DNA of 64,000 nt from Chitinophagales bacterium (GCA_020636645.1 JACJXO010000006.1:1-64000), one strand, 5' to 3'. Counted from the stretch's first letter, positions 53,702 through 62,367 are shown. Numbers and translations are program-made. The notes: generated by a model from the letters alone, not told the origin.

Positions 53702-55059
53702 ACTGATTTGCTTACGTTGTTTAAAATGAGAGATTCATCAGAAACCGGTACCGGAGTCTGGCATTCGAACTGGGTATCCGGCAGCAGTTCATCGAGACCA
53801 CACCAGGCAAGTTCATTGACCAGAAGCGGGTCAAAGGCTGTTCTGACCCTGATATAGTTATCAGTAAATCCCGTCATCCATATGCCGTCAGTTTCTGCTT
53901 CCAGCAGGACTTTTCTCATTGTGCCGGAATATTTCTGATAGAATGCCCGCTTCTTTTTTTCTGATAGTGAGATCAGTTGTGTGGTGCGCTCCTGCCTCAC
54001 TGCTCCGGGTACCGGATCTGCCATTTTAATGGCACGGGTATCAGGTCTTTCACTATAGGTGAACACATGCAGATAGCTCACATCCAGCTCCTGCAGAAAG
54101 TGATAAGTTTCCAGAAAGTCAGCATGAGACTCGCCGGGAAATCCGGTGATCACATCAACACCGATACCTGCATCGGGCATCAGATCACGTATCAGTTGAA
54201 TACGATGTGCATACAGATCTTTTTTGTAGCGGCGACCCATTGCTTTCAGGATCTTGTCGCTGCCGCTTTGCAGAGGAATGTGAAAGTGCGGAACAAATCT
54301 CTTTGACCCGGCTACAAACCGAATGATATCATCAGACAACAGGTTGGGCTCAATGGAAGAGATCCTGAATCGTTCAATGCCTTTCAGCTCATCCAGTGTC
54401 TGAATAAGTTGAAGAAATGTTTCCCGGTCTTCCGGCAATACTCCTTCCCTTCTGCCAAAGTCGCCAATATTGACCCCTGTTAAAACGATCTCTTTCACGC
54501 CATTTGCAGCTGCATCTTCTGCCTGCCTGCGCACCTGTTCAATAGTGCCGCTTCTGCTCTTTCCTCTGGCCAGGGGTATCGTGCAGAATGCGCACTGGTA
54601 GTCGCATCCATCCTGTACCTTGAGAAAAGTGCGTGTGCGATCCTGAAATGAGTAGGCAGGCAAGAAATCCTTTACTACATCTATGGGGCCCGCTATCACA
54701 CTGGTTTCTGTAGTATCTGTCAGGTTGTTGAGGTGTTGGGGAAGGTTGAACTTTTCTGCTGCACCCAATACCAGATCAACACCATCTATCTCAGCAATTT
54801 CCTTTGGTTTCAGTTGCGCATAACACCCGACGATGGCCACTCTGGCATCCGGACGAAACTTTTTTGCCTGTCTGACCACTTTTCTGCATTTCTTATCTGC
54901 ATGATCGGTCACACTGCAGGTATTGATCACATATACGTCTGCACCCTGCTGGAATGGCACCAGCCTGTATCCTGCTTCTTCCATTTGTCTGGACAGGGAG
55001 GAAGATTCAGAAAAGTTGAGCTTACACCCCAGTGTATAGAATGAAACCGTGCGCTGCAT
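53698..55059 (-). CDS. mtaB: tRNA t6A37 methylthiotransferase MtaB
   Basis: A radical-SAM methylthiotransferase that converts t6A to ms2t6A at tRNA position 37. Its 453 residues show an N-terminal UPF0004 domain with cluster Cys (YTLGCKLNFSES, VINTCSVTDHADKKCRK, VGCYAQLKP), the radical-SAM CDYQCAFCTIPLARGKSRS (CxxxCxxC), FHIPLQSGSDKILKAMGR, and a C-terminal TRAM-like part. NTCSVTDHAD and the overall length favour MtaB over MiaB. A -7 box lies 7 nt before the ATG. Confidence 0.95.
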   Translation of the reverse strand: MQRTVSFYTLGCKLNFSESSSLSRQMEEAGYRLVPFQQGADVYVINTCSVTDHADKKCRKVVRQAKKFRPDARVAIVGCYAQLKPKEIAEIDGVDLVLGAAEKFNLPQHLNNLTDTTETSVIAGPIDVVKDFLPAYSFQDRTRTFLKVQDGCDYQCAFCTIPLARGKSRSGTIEQVRRQAEDAAANGVKEIVLTGVNIGDFGRREGVLPEDRETFLQLIQTLDELKGIERFRISSIEPNLLSDDIIRFVAGSKRFVPHFHIPLQSGSDKILKAMGRRYKKDLYAHRIQLIRDLMPDAGIGVDVITGFPGESHADFLETYHFLQELDVSYLHVFTYSERPDTRAIKMADPVPGAVRQERTTQLISLSEKKKRAFYQKYSGTMRKVLLEAETDGIWMTGFTDNYIRVRTAFDPLLVNELAWCGLDELLPDTQFECQTPVPVSDESLILNNVSKSV

Positions 55060-55066
55060 GGTACTG

Positions 55067-55074
55067 CAAAGTTA
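55067..55074 (-). promoter_or_regulatory. -7 box immediately before mtaB
   Basis: TAACTTTG on the minus strand (55074-55067) is followed after only 7 nt by the mtaB ATG, so the transcript would start at or within a few bases of the start codon. Confidence 0.4.
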
Positions 55075-55122
55075 CGAAACCACGGCCGGGTGCCTAACTG
55101 GCCAAAGTCGTAATTTCGGGCC

Positions 55123-55872
55123 ATGGGAATGTTGGCCCGCATAGGAGCTTATGAATACGATCTGGAACAGGGTTTTGCTATCTGTATCCCTTTTCATCAG
55201 GGGCCTGATCAGGTCAATTGCTATTATGCACCACCATTTTCAGTTTCGCCTGTAGTGATGGGCGACTTTACAGGAGAGATCAGTTCAGGCGCACCTGTCA
55301 ACTACCGCAACATTTCTGTCAATCCACATGGAAACGGCACGCATACCGAATGCCTGGCTCATATTTCAGATGCAGACCTGGATGTCCATGCAGCGCTCAC
55401 TGATTCCTTTTTTCCGGTTCAGGTGCTGACCATTGCTCCGCATCGTCTTACAAACGGCGATCAGGTTCTTCGTTTCAGAGAAGCAGAAATTCTTCCTGAA
55501 ATAAAAGCGCTTGCCATACGCTCCCTGCCCAATACATCAGACAAGCAACACAGAGCCTATTCCGGCACCAATCCGCCTTATCTGGATGCCGCTTGTGTGG
55601 CTTTGCTGCCTGACCTGGGTATTGATCATCTGCTCATTGATCTGCCTTCGGTTGACAAGGAGGAAGATGGTGGTGCCCTGGCTGCCCACAAAGCTTTCTG
55701 GAATTTTGCTTCCGTTAAAAGAACGCATGCAACCATAACAGAACTGATATTCATTCCTGATCACATCAAAGACGGCCGGTATCTCCTGAATCTGCAGATA
55801 GCTCCATTCAGAACAGATGCCAGCCCCAGCCGGCCAATACTTTTTCCTTTACAAAAAAATAACCACCGGTAA
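55123..55872 (+). CDS. Cyclase-family metal hydrolase (kynurenine formamidase-like)
   Basis: A 249-residue member of the cyclase superfamily. The zinc motif HxxGTHxD/E is seen as NPHGNGTHTECLAHI near residues 66-80. Further conserved parts are the YSGTNPPYLDAACVALLPDLGIDHLLIDLPSVD segment and FWNFASVKRTHATITELIFIP. The family includes KynB and other amidohydrolases; no kyn genes are near, so the substrate is unknown. Confidence 0.85.
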   Translation: MGMLARIGAYEYDLEQGFAICIPFHQGPDQVNCYYAPPFSVSPVVMGDFTGEISSGAPVNYRNISVNPHGNGTHTECLAHISDADLDVHAALTDSFFPVQVLTIAPHRLTNGDQVLRFREAEILPEIKALAIRSLPNTSDKQHRAYSGTNPPYLDAACVALLPDLGIDHLLIDLPSVDKEEDGGALAAHKAFWNFASVKRTHATITELIFIPDHIKDGRYLLNLQIAPFRTDASPSRPILFPLQKNNHR

Positions 55873-55906
55873 GCACCGGTCATGCTTCCCCCAATGGTCG
55901 TATAGG

Positions 55907-55914
55907 TATCTTTG
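55907..55914 (+). promoter_or_regulatory. -7 box for the secreted PLD-like gene
   Basis: TATCTTTG matches TAnnTTTG and lies 25 bp before the ATG at 55940. No -33 TTTG is seen at the normal distance. Confidence 0.4.
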
Positions 55915-55939
55915 CACACTTAAAATCCATCCAATACAT

Positions 55940-58156
55940 ATGAAACGCGTCTATCTCTTTTTGTTTTTCATTTCTGTATTCCTCCGGGTTCAGGCACAAT
56001 TGATCACCATTGCAGAAGCCAGAGCAAGTGCTGAGGGAACGACCGTTACTGTTCGGGGTATCGTTGTTAATGGTTCTGAGTTGGGCCCCATTCGGTATAT
56101 GCAGGATGAAACCGGTGCAATTGCAGCCTATGATTTTGCAGCAACAGCAGATGTGGTAGCGGGCGATTCCATCGAGGTTACAGGTGTATTGGATAATTAC
56201 AACTCATTGCTGGAAATCAGTCCTGTAACATCACTGACCATACTCAGCTCCGGGAATCCGGTTCCTGCTCCACTACCTGTTACACTGACAGATGGATGGG
56301 TGGAAGAAATGGAAGGTTATCTGGTGGAAGTGAGTGGTGTTCATTTTACCGAAACAGGCACTTTTTCAACCGCCGGATCAGGCACCAATTATGACGTAAC
56401 GGACGGTATCAGTTCCGCACAGGTCAGAATTCAGACAAGTACCAACATAGACGGAACGGTCATACCGGAAGAAGATCTTTTCATAACAGGCATCATGAGC
56501 CAGTATGCACCAGGTGGCAGTGGCGGATATCAGCTGCTTCCCCGGGATCTGACAGACATCTCAACCGGAGGAAACCCTCCTGTCATTTCTTCCGGTTTAT
56601 CACAGACCAATATCACTACAACTGGTTTTACGGTAGGTTTTGAAACATTATATAATGGCAATACCATTATTTATTATGGAACCAGTGCAGGTGCCCTGAC
56701 CAGTACATCTGAAGATGCTGCCATGACCACCAGCCATGCACTTGGACTTGCAGGTCTTACCCCTGCCACCATCTACTATGTACAGGCAGCATCAGTCAGT
56801 GCCTCCAATGATACCAGCTGGTCTGCGGTAGCGGCTATGGCTACATCATCTAACAGTTCTGGTGAGATCAGGGTCTGGTTCAACAACCCCGTTGATAACA
56901 GTGTGAGCACCGGTGTCAATGCCATGTATGACACACATTTTGCTGATACGATCATTTCTTACATTGATAATGCTGTGTATTCCATTGACATGGCTTTGTA
57001 CAACATTGACAACATCAACAATATCGTTACTGCACTGAACGATGCATATGTGCGTGGTGTAACAGTGCGGGTCATTTGCGATGCAGGGGTCAACAGTGCT
57101 GCATATGACCTGCTAAGTATAGGGGCCGGAAACAAGAAGAAATCTCCATCAGGAATGACACCAGACGGCGATTACTATGGCATCATGCACAACAAGTTTC
57201 TGGTCATAGATGTGGTTTCTACAGACGCTGATCAGCCGTGGGTGATAGGCGGTTCTACCAACTTCACAGATGAACAGCTGAAGATAGACAAGCAAAACAT
57301 GATCGCCATTCAGGATCACACTTTAGCGAAAGCATACAGGGCAGAATTTGAAGAGATGTGGAGTGGCTCATTCGGCCCTGAAAAAACCAACAACACGCCG
57401 CATGATTTTATAATAGATGGAAAGCACATTGAACTGTATTTCAGTCCGAGTGACAATACAGAGTCTCATATTCTGTCTTCGATACAAAGTGCAGACCATG
57501 ATCTGTATTTTGGTGTTTTCTCCTACACGCGTTATGGTATCAGCTATGAAATTCAGGATGCTATAGACCGTGGAGTATTTGCCGCAGGCATCTGGGATCA
57601 AACAGATCCCGATGATCCAACGGCCATAGAAGTACTGGAGTCAGCTATGGGATCCACATTGTTTGAGGCATCAGGATCACCGCTTTTCCATCATAAATAT
57701 CTGATCGTTGACCCGAACTGTCCGCAATCAGATCCGCTGGTACTGACCGGTTCTCACAACTGGACCAGCAGTGCCAACAGCAGGAACGATGAAAACACCC
57801 TGATCATACATGACAGCACTATTGCCAATATCTACTACCAGGAATTCAGCCAGCGTTATCAGGATGAGGGAGGAACAGAAGTGGTAGGTGATGTGTGTGA
57901 CTATGTTGCCGTGGATGCGGTACAAGCTGTTCCTCTGCAGGTATATCCGAATCCGGCAAATAACTGGATCGTGCTTGAATCTGATCAGGAAGGAAAGGTG
58001 AGCATCTTTGATCTTTCCGGTAATATGCTGAATACCTTCCAAATTACTGAGGGCACCAATACCATACCTGTAATTGCTTTACAAACCGGCATGTATGTGA
58101 TGTTACTGCAAACCGAAGGTGCGGTATTTACAGGTATGATCAGTATTCAGCACTGA
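55940..58156 (+). CDS. Secreted phospholipase D-like protein with T9SS type A sorting domain
   Basis: 738 residues from MKRVYLFLFFISVFLRVQAQ (signal peptide). Order: OB-fold domain (~20-110, TVRGIVVNGSEL, DSIEVTGVLDNYNSLLEI), fibronectin III-like domain (~215-300), then two HKD motifs, HNKFLVID near 417 with GGSTNFTDEQ and HHKYLIVD near 584 with TGSHNWTSSANSRNDENT. The C-terminal type A sorting domain is VYPNPANNWIVLE...GMYVMLLQT. Two complete HKD motifs imply an active phosphodiesterase, more likely a nuclease than a lipase given the OB fold. It meets the convergent flippase gene with no gap. Confidence 0.9.
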   Translation: MKRVYLFLFFISVFLRVQAQLITIAEARASAEGTTVTVRGIVVNGSELGPIRYMQDETGAIAAYDFAATADVVAGDSIEVTGVLDNYNSLLEISPVTSLTILSSGNPVPAPLPVTLTDGWVEEMEGYLVEVSGVHFTETGTFSTAGSGTNYDVTDGISSAQVRIQTSTNIDGTVIPEEDLFITGIMSQYAPGGSGGYQLLPRDLTDISTGGNPPVISSGLSQTNITTTGFTVGFETLYNGNTIIYYGTSAGALTSTSEDAAMTTSHALGLAGLTPATIYYVQAASVSASNDTSWSAVAAMATSSNSSGEIRVWFNNPVDNSVSTGVNAMYDTHFADTIISYIDNAVYSIDMALYNIDNINNIVTALNDAYVRGVTVRVICDAGVNSAAYDLLSIGAGNKKKSPSGMTPDGDYYGIMHNKFLVIDVVSTDADQPWVIGGSTNFTDEQLKIDKQNMIAIQDHTLAKAYRAEFEEMWSGSFGPEKTNNTPHDFIIDGKHIELYFSPSDNTESHILSSIQSADHDLYFGVFSYTRYGISYEIQDAIDRGVFAAGIWDQTDPDDPTAIEVLESAMGSTLFEASGSPLFHHKYLIVDPNCPQSDPLVLTGSHNWTSSANSRNDENTLIIHDSTIANIYYQEFSQRYQDEGGTEVVGDVCDYVAVDAVQAVPLQVYPNPANNWIVLESDQEGKVSIFDLSGNMLNTFQITEGTNTIPVIALQTGMYVMLLQTEGAVFTGMISIQH

Positions 58157-59593
58157 TCAGCGGTTCAACAACAGCCTGTACGCTCCAAGGTCCTTTCGGA
58201 AGAAAAGCAGGACCAGAATTCCTGCTACAGCCAGTTGCAGCGATGCTGCCAGGAAATACTGATTTTGCGGAATCAGGTAGAAAATTGTCATGGTGGTCAA
58301 CACATACAGGATCGGAAGCAGGAACATCTTGTAGTTATTAAATTCAAAACGGAATATCTTCCTGCTTTCCATCCAGGAAAAGAAAACTACGGCCACCTTA
58401 GACAGGAAAAAACTCCAGAAGGCCCCTTCTAATCCAAACCACTGCAGGAAGGCCACACAGCTGACAATCTGCACCAGTGAACTGTATCCGTATGCACGAG
58501 GCAACCCTCCTGTCTTTTTGAAATACATAAGCGGATTATAGTAGGTATTTGCCAATACCCGGAAGGCAAAAGAAACAGCAAGAACAGGAATGAAAGGGAA
58601 TATTGCATAATAGCTTTCATTGCGCACGAAAAGTTGAACAAGCAGGGGTAGTGCGAGAATAGATACAGCAATCATGATCACGCTGAACATGGTAAAAACA
58701 TGATGAAACCGATTCTCGCCGGTTGTACTTTTCTGCAAACCGGTATCAGTCCAGATCTGATAGATACGCGGGTTGATAGTAGCCGATACAGCTGTCTGGG
58801 TCACATCTATCAGCAAAACTACTTTCAGAGCAAAGTCATAGATACCCACATCAGATGTAGTATTGTAATAGTTGATGATAAAGCTGTTGATATAGAATAC
58901 CACCCAGCCCAGTATGACATAGATATAAACAGGGAAACAGAATTTGTGCAGCCCTTCCAGATAGGATCTGTTGAACCTGATACCATATTCAAGCTGAAAA
59001 AAAACAGCAGAAAGCAGGAAAATAGCAATTCCGGAAAGAAAACGCCCCCAAATGGGCCCTGTTAGTGCTTCGGGATAGCGATACACACCTATGGTACATA
59101 CAGCAATGGTCACCACAAAATTGAACAGGTTGAACACCACATGTCTGACAGGTTTATCACGGTAATACAGAAAGTTGATATAGGTTCTGAAGAAAGCATT
59201 GCATACGCCGGTAATGACACACATGAATCCAAATGGGAAAAAATCCAGCTCACCGTGGAATACCATTTGAAAAATGAAGGAGCCAAGCAACAGAAATACT
59301 GTTATCAGTACAATGCCGATAACCAGCAATGCGCCAACAACAGACCCCACGAATGCCTTCATCTGCTCTGGATCCTTCTTATACCGGAAATGCTGGATAC
59401 CGACATAGTTATCCATGCCATAATTGGCGGTAAACTGGATAAAAATGGTAAAGGCGATATAAAGTGCCAGCTCACCATACAATGCAGTGGAAAGATTTTC
59501 TGTATAGGGAAACAGCAACACCACACTGGTCAGGAGCGGCATCATATTGCCCATGGTAAACAGGGCTGAAGCTTTTACAATACCTTTTATCAT
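58157..59593 (-). CDS. Second Wzx/MOP-type flippase
   Basis: A 478-residue polytopic protein with about 14 helices from MIKGIVKASALFTMGNMMPLL. FTANYGMDNYVGIQHFRYK, FRTYINFLYYRDKPVRHVVFN and VWMESRKIFRFEFNN are like those of polysaccharide biosynthesis proteins. It has no glycan genes beside it here, unlike the flippase at 10496-11869. ssb lies upstream, separated by a terminator. Confidence 0.8.
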   Translation of the reverse strand: MIKGIVKASALFTMGNMMPLLTSVVLLFPYTENLSTALYGELALYIAFTIFIQFTANYGMDNYVGIQHFRYKKDPEQMKAFVGSVVGALLVIGIVLITVFLLLGSFIFQMVFHGELDFFPFGFMCVITGVCNAFFRTYINFLYYRDKPVRHVVFNLFNFVVTIAVCTIGVYRYPEALTGPIWGRFLSGIAIFLLSAVFFQLEYGIRFNRSYLEGLHKFCFPVYIYVILGWVVFYINSFIINYYNTTSDVGIYDFALKVVLLIDVTQTAVSATINPRIYQIWTDTGLQKSTTGENRFHHVFTMFSVIMIAVSILALPLLVQLFVRNESYYAIFPFIPVLAVSFAFRVLANTYYNPLMYFKKTGGLPRAYGYSSLVQIVSCVAFLQWFGLEGAFWSFFLSKVAVVFFSWMESRKIFRFEFNNYKMFLLPILYVLTTMTIFYLIPQNQYFLAASLQLAVAGILVLLFFRKDLGAYRLLLNR

Positions 59594-59648
59594 GCAGGCC
59601 GGTTCCTGCAAATGTATCATTTATGCCCGCAGGCCCTGGGTTGCTGCC

Positions 59649-59680
59649 AAAAAAAAATCCGGGAGGCATAACCTCCCGGA
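59649..59680 (-). terminator. Hairpin terminator of ssb
   Basis: TCCGGGAGG-CATAA-CCTCCCGGA at 59658-59680 is a perfect 9-bp stem. On the minus strand it is followed by nine T residues, a textbook intrinsic terminator 22 nt after the ssb stop. Confidence 0.9.
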
Positions 59681-59702
59681 CACTGACTAATGGCAATCCT
59701 GG

Positions 59703-60041
59703 TCAGTCTTTCTTTTTCAGCAGGATGAGATCACTGATCTGTACTTCTGATGTATAGCGTTTCACGCCCTGCTTATCAGTATATGATTTATGGATCAGTT
59801 TGCCCTCTACAGCCACTTCAGAGCCTTTTACAAGCAGTTTCTCTGCCAGGCCGGCCAGCTTGCCCCAGGCCACTACCTGATGCCATTGGGTGTCGGTTAC
59901 CCGCTCGCCATTGGCATTTTTGTAGGACTCATTGGTAGCCAGATTGATCTTGGCAAGTTTTCTGTCATTTCCCATTTCAATGATCTCAGGGTCTGCACCC
60001 AGGTGGCCGATCAGCTGAACTTTGTTTCTCATTGTACTCAT
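59703..60041 (-). CDS. ssb: Single-stranded DNA-binding protein, short form
   Basis: A 112-residue OB-fold SSB: MRNKVQLIGHLGADPEI, LATNESYKNANGERVTDTQWHQVVAWGKLA, VEGKLIHKSYTDKQGVKRY. It ends LILLKKKD directly after the OB fold and lacks the acidic Asp-rich ...PF tail that recruits partner proteins in replicative SSBs. Bacteroidota often have several SSBs, so this may be a secondary copy. The start may be the first ATG or the one three codons later. Confidence 0.93.
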   Translation of the reverse strand: MSTMRNKVQLIGHLGADPEIIEMGNDRKLAKINLATNESYKNANGERVTDTQWHQVVAWGKLAGLAEKLLVKGSEVAVEGKLIHKSYTDKQGVKRYTSEVQISDLILLKKKD

Positions 60042-60143
60042 AACATCTTTGATTTAAGCGTTTTACATTTTTAATACATCACTGAACTGTCTGTTTCGAA
60101 ACCTGACGGTGCAAAGATTTCCCGAGTTTTTCCAATTATTCGT

Positions 60144-60176
60144 ATAATAAACGTTTATATCCGATAATAAACGTTT
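60144..60176. repeat. Direct repeat ATAATAAACGTTT x2, 20-bp period
   Basis: The 13-mer ATAATAAACGTTT occurs at 60144-60156 and 60164-60176. Each copy contains the palindrome AAACGTTT, and the centres are 20 bp apart, about two helical turns. It lies between the divergent ssb and sulfotransferase genes and could be an operator. The rest of the 215-bp gap has a weak minus-strand -7-like AATCTTTG at 60119-60112. Confidence 0.6.
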
Positions 60177-60241
60177 GCAACTGGTTATTGTCGGCTTTAC
60201 AGGCTTGTGGTAAGGCCTTCAACAAAAGCAGCATTTTGCAG

Positions 60242-60249
60242 TATTTTTG
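60242..60249 (+). promoter_or_regulatory. -7 box immediately before the orphan sulfotransferase
   Basis: TATTTTTG matches TAnnTTTG and ends 7 nt before the ATG at 60257, suggesting a leaderless or near-leaderless mRNA. Confidence 0.4.
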
Positions 60250-60256
60250 CCGGTCT

Positions 60257-61048
60257 ATGTTCTGGAGTTCACTTCCGCCACAAAAAGCTGTATTTATTGT
60301 TGGATACTGGAATTCCGGCACTACTTTACTGACCGATATCTTACGCAAACATCCTGATCTGCATCTGGCCAGAGGTCGTCGTTTGCCAAATCTGGAAGAA
60401 AGAAGCATCGAAAAACTTTTTCTAAAGGCAGGAACTCCATTTCATCAGTTTGGCGATTACAGTGAGGTTCTGGCCCATGGATTTGAAAATTATCACTCGC
60501 CCCATTGGAATAAAGACCAGACCGCTGATTTTTTGAGAGCTTTTCACAGGAAATTCAGAACACCTAAAGGAAAAGACCTGTTGCTCAAAAACCCCTGGTT
60601 GTTTTTTTATCAGGAATGGATCAAAGAAACTTTTACAGGTTATCCTGTCAGAAAGATCATGATCCTCCGCAATGGATATTCGCAGGTGGTATCGAAAGAC
60701 TATTGGTTACGCACGGAAGGAGAGCCCGCCTCACAATTGAAGGCCAGGGCCATATTCTGGCATAAGGCCATGGACAGATACTTTCAGACCTGGCACAACG
60801 ATCCTGACTGCCTCACCATTCGATATGAAAACCTGTGCAGTGATCCGATGGCCATCGTCAGGCAGGTATGCCTGCACCTGAACATTGATCCTAATCCACT
60901 TACACCTCATCTTCCGGATGCTTTTGAAAACAGGCTCACCAGATGGCATCAGCTGGAAGACGGACTCAAAGAGATGGTGCATGCTGAGATCAGTGCTGTT
61001 CAGGATAGGATGGACAAAATCTTTCCTCTCCGGAATCCGCTTACCTGA
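60257..61048 (+). CDS. Sulfotransferase (PAPS-dependent), orphan copy
   Basis: A 263-residue protein from MFWSSLPPQK. FIVGYWNSGTTLLTDIL is the phosphosulfate loop (NSGTT) and IMILRNGYSQVVSKDYW occupies the 3'-phosphate site. A later IRYENLCSDPMAIVRQVCLHL segment is typical of sulfotransferases that act on carbohydrates or proteins. A longer reading from a TTG at 60188 is unlikely because it would pass through the promoter box. It is far from the main locus and clearly different from those copies. Confidence 0.82.
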   Translation: MFWSSLPPQKAVFIVGYWNSGTTLLTDILRKHPDLHLARGRRLPNLEERSIEKLFLKAGTPFHQFGDYSEVLAHGFENYHSPHWNKDQTADFLRAFHRKFRTPKGKDLLLKNPWLFFYQEWIKETFTGYPVRKIMILRNGYSQVVSKDYWLRTEGEPASQLKARAIFWHKAMDRYFQTWHNDPDCLTIRYENLCSDPMAIVRQVCLHLNIDPNPLTPHLPDAFENRLTRWHQLEDGLKEMVHAEISAVQDRMDKIFPLRNPLT

Positions 61049-61114
61049 ATCTGTTCGGAATTAAAAATAACATACTATATTTACGCATGTTCAATTCATG
61101 CAAAACCATAGCTT

Positions 61115-61474
61115 ATGACCCTCAAGCGATGTCAGGAATGCGAACGGGAGATCCTGGGACGCACAGACAAAAAGTATTGTTCAGACATGTGTCGCAACAA
61201 TTACAACAACAGAGAAAGAAGTAAGGAGCATCAGATCGTAAGACAAATCAATTGTATGCTTCTTCGCAACCGTAAGATATTGTCCCGGTTGTTGACAAGC
61301 AAAGTCAGCAAGATATCGCGTAACAAACTGATGGAACAGGGCTTTCATTTCGGCTACTGCACATCGACTTATACCACCCGAAAAGGAGAGACCTACCTGT
61401 TTTGTTATGAGTATGGTTTTCTGGAGCTGGCTGATGGACAATTCTGCCTGGTCAAACGTGCAGAGCAGTATTAA
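61115..61474 (+). CDS. Small zinc-ribbon protein of unknown function
   Basis: 119 residues. The N-terminus holds a four-Cys zinc site, CQECEREILGR...KYCSDMCRNNYNNRER, followed by a basic helix and a conserved tail pattern (GFHFGYCTSTYTT, TYLFCYEYGFLEL). I recall closely similar small proteins in many Bacteroidota, but no function. The basic region plus zinc ribbon suggests nucleic-acid binding. It converges on the transglutaminase gene with a 4-nt overlap. Confidence 0.75.
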   Translation: MTLKRCQECEREILGRTDKKYCSDMCRNNYNNRERSKEHQIVRQINCMLLRNRKILSRLLTSKVSKISRNKLMEQGFHFGYCTSTYTTRKGETYLFCYEYGFLELADGQFCLVKRAEQY

Positions 61475-62367
61475 TGATCTGACATTGCAATTCGTCCTGA
61501 CGATTGATAAGTGACTGTTTCCTGCTTTTGCCCGTCTATGACCATCGTATCAGTAGAAAGCACTCCACGATCATCAGCTACCAGTTCTTTGTTTGCCGTA
61601 TAGTCGGTCTGAAACCCGGATTGTGGTGCTGTGTGCTGGCCGACCGAAGCCTGAGAAGAAGTAGCCTGATCTTTGTTTGCCTGTGATGGCTTTACGCCGG
61701 GTGCCCGTAAAGCAAGGGGTTTACATCCTACACGACTTCCCGGATCAAGGATACGTATGGCGGTACTCAGGTGGTCAGGATAGTCGCCTATACCCCATCC
61801 TGTGTTGGTGGTTTCGATGTAATAGTATTTTTCACCCTGGTACTCGACCCCAGTTCCGTCTAGATCGCCATCGACTGCAAGCCCCACACCCATATGACCT
61901 TCCGGAGACAGCAGGATCGTTTCATACCCCATGCTTCTCAACAATGCTGCCAGCAAGATGGCAGTGTCTTCACAATCGCCGCCCTGTTCCACCAGTGTTT
62001 CTGCCGGATATCTTGGATATTCATATTTGCCGTCATCCCGATACCGAAAATGTTGCACGAAACTGGCTACAAACTCGACAGTTTCTTTCTGATTCAGCTT
62101 GTACTGCCTGGCCATTCGGTTTAGCTCCAGAGCAAAATCATCTGCCACATTCCTTCCGGGTGTCTCCTTCATGTACACGGTAAAATCGTTGTAATCACGT
62201 TTGATCTGCTTGTAATATTTGTAATCATCTGCATCAAAGGAGTATCGGAGGTTATACCGTTTACCTTCGAACTCCCAGAAATAGCTTTTTTCCAGAGTAG
62301 TTGCGTGCAGAGTTGTGGACAGCAACATCGTTGTGCCAATCAACAGGGTGCAGATGTATGTATTCAT
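61471..62367 (-). CDS. Exported transglutaminase-like protein
   Basis: 298 residues from MNTYICTLLIGTTMLLSTTLHA (signal peptide). The transglutaminase-like core shows the catalytic Cys in EQGGDCEDTAILLAALLRSMGY near residue 130 and a His in SPEGHMGVGLAV, with a third residue likely in YYYIETTNTGW. The last ~90 residues are Gln/Ser/Thr/Ala-rich and probably disordered. It may be a protease or peptidoglycan-active enzyme; the substrate is unknown. Confidence 0.8.
   Translation of the reverse strand: MNTYICTLLIGTTMLLSTTLHATTLEKSYFWEFEGKRYNLRYSFDADDYKYYKQIKRDYNDFTVYMKETPGRNVADDFALELNRMARQYKLNQKETVEFVASFVQHFRYRDDGKYEYPRYPAETLVEQGGDCEDTAILLAALLRSMGYETILLSPEGHMGVGLAVDGDLDGTGVEYQGEKYYYIETTNTGWGIGDYPDHLSTAIRILDPGSRVGCKPLALRAPGVKPSQANKDQATSSQASVGQHTAPQSGFQTDYTANKELVADDRGVLSTDTMVIDGQKQETVTYQSSGRIAMSDH

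Noticed and set aside
55864..55880. ACCGGT repeated hairpin after the cyclase-family gene as a terminator
   Set aside because: The stem is short and no T-tract follows, so I do not call a terminator.
55940..58156. Phospholipase-D-type anti-phage defence gene
   Set aside because: The signal peptide and T9SS sorting domain show it is exported, which does not fit a cytoplasmic defence effector, and no defence partners are nearby.
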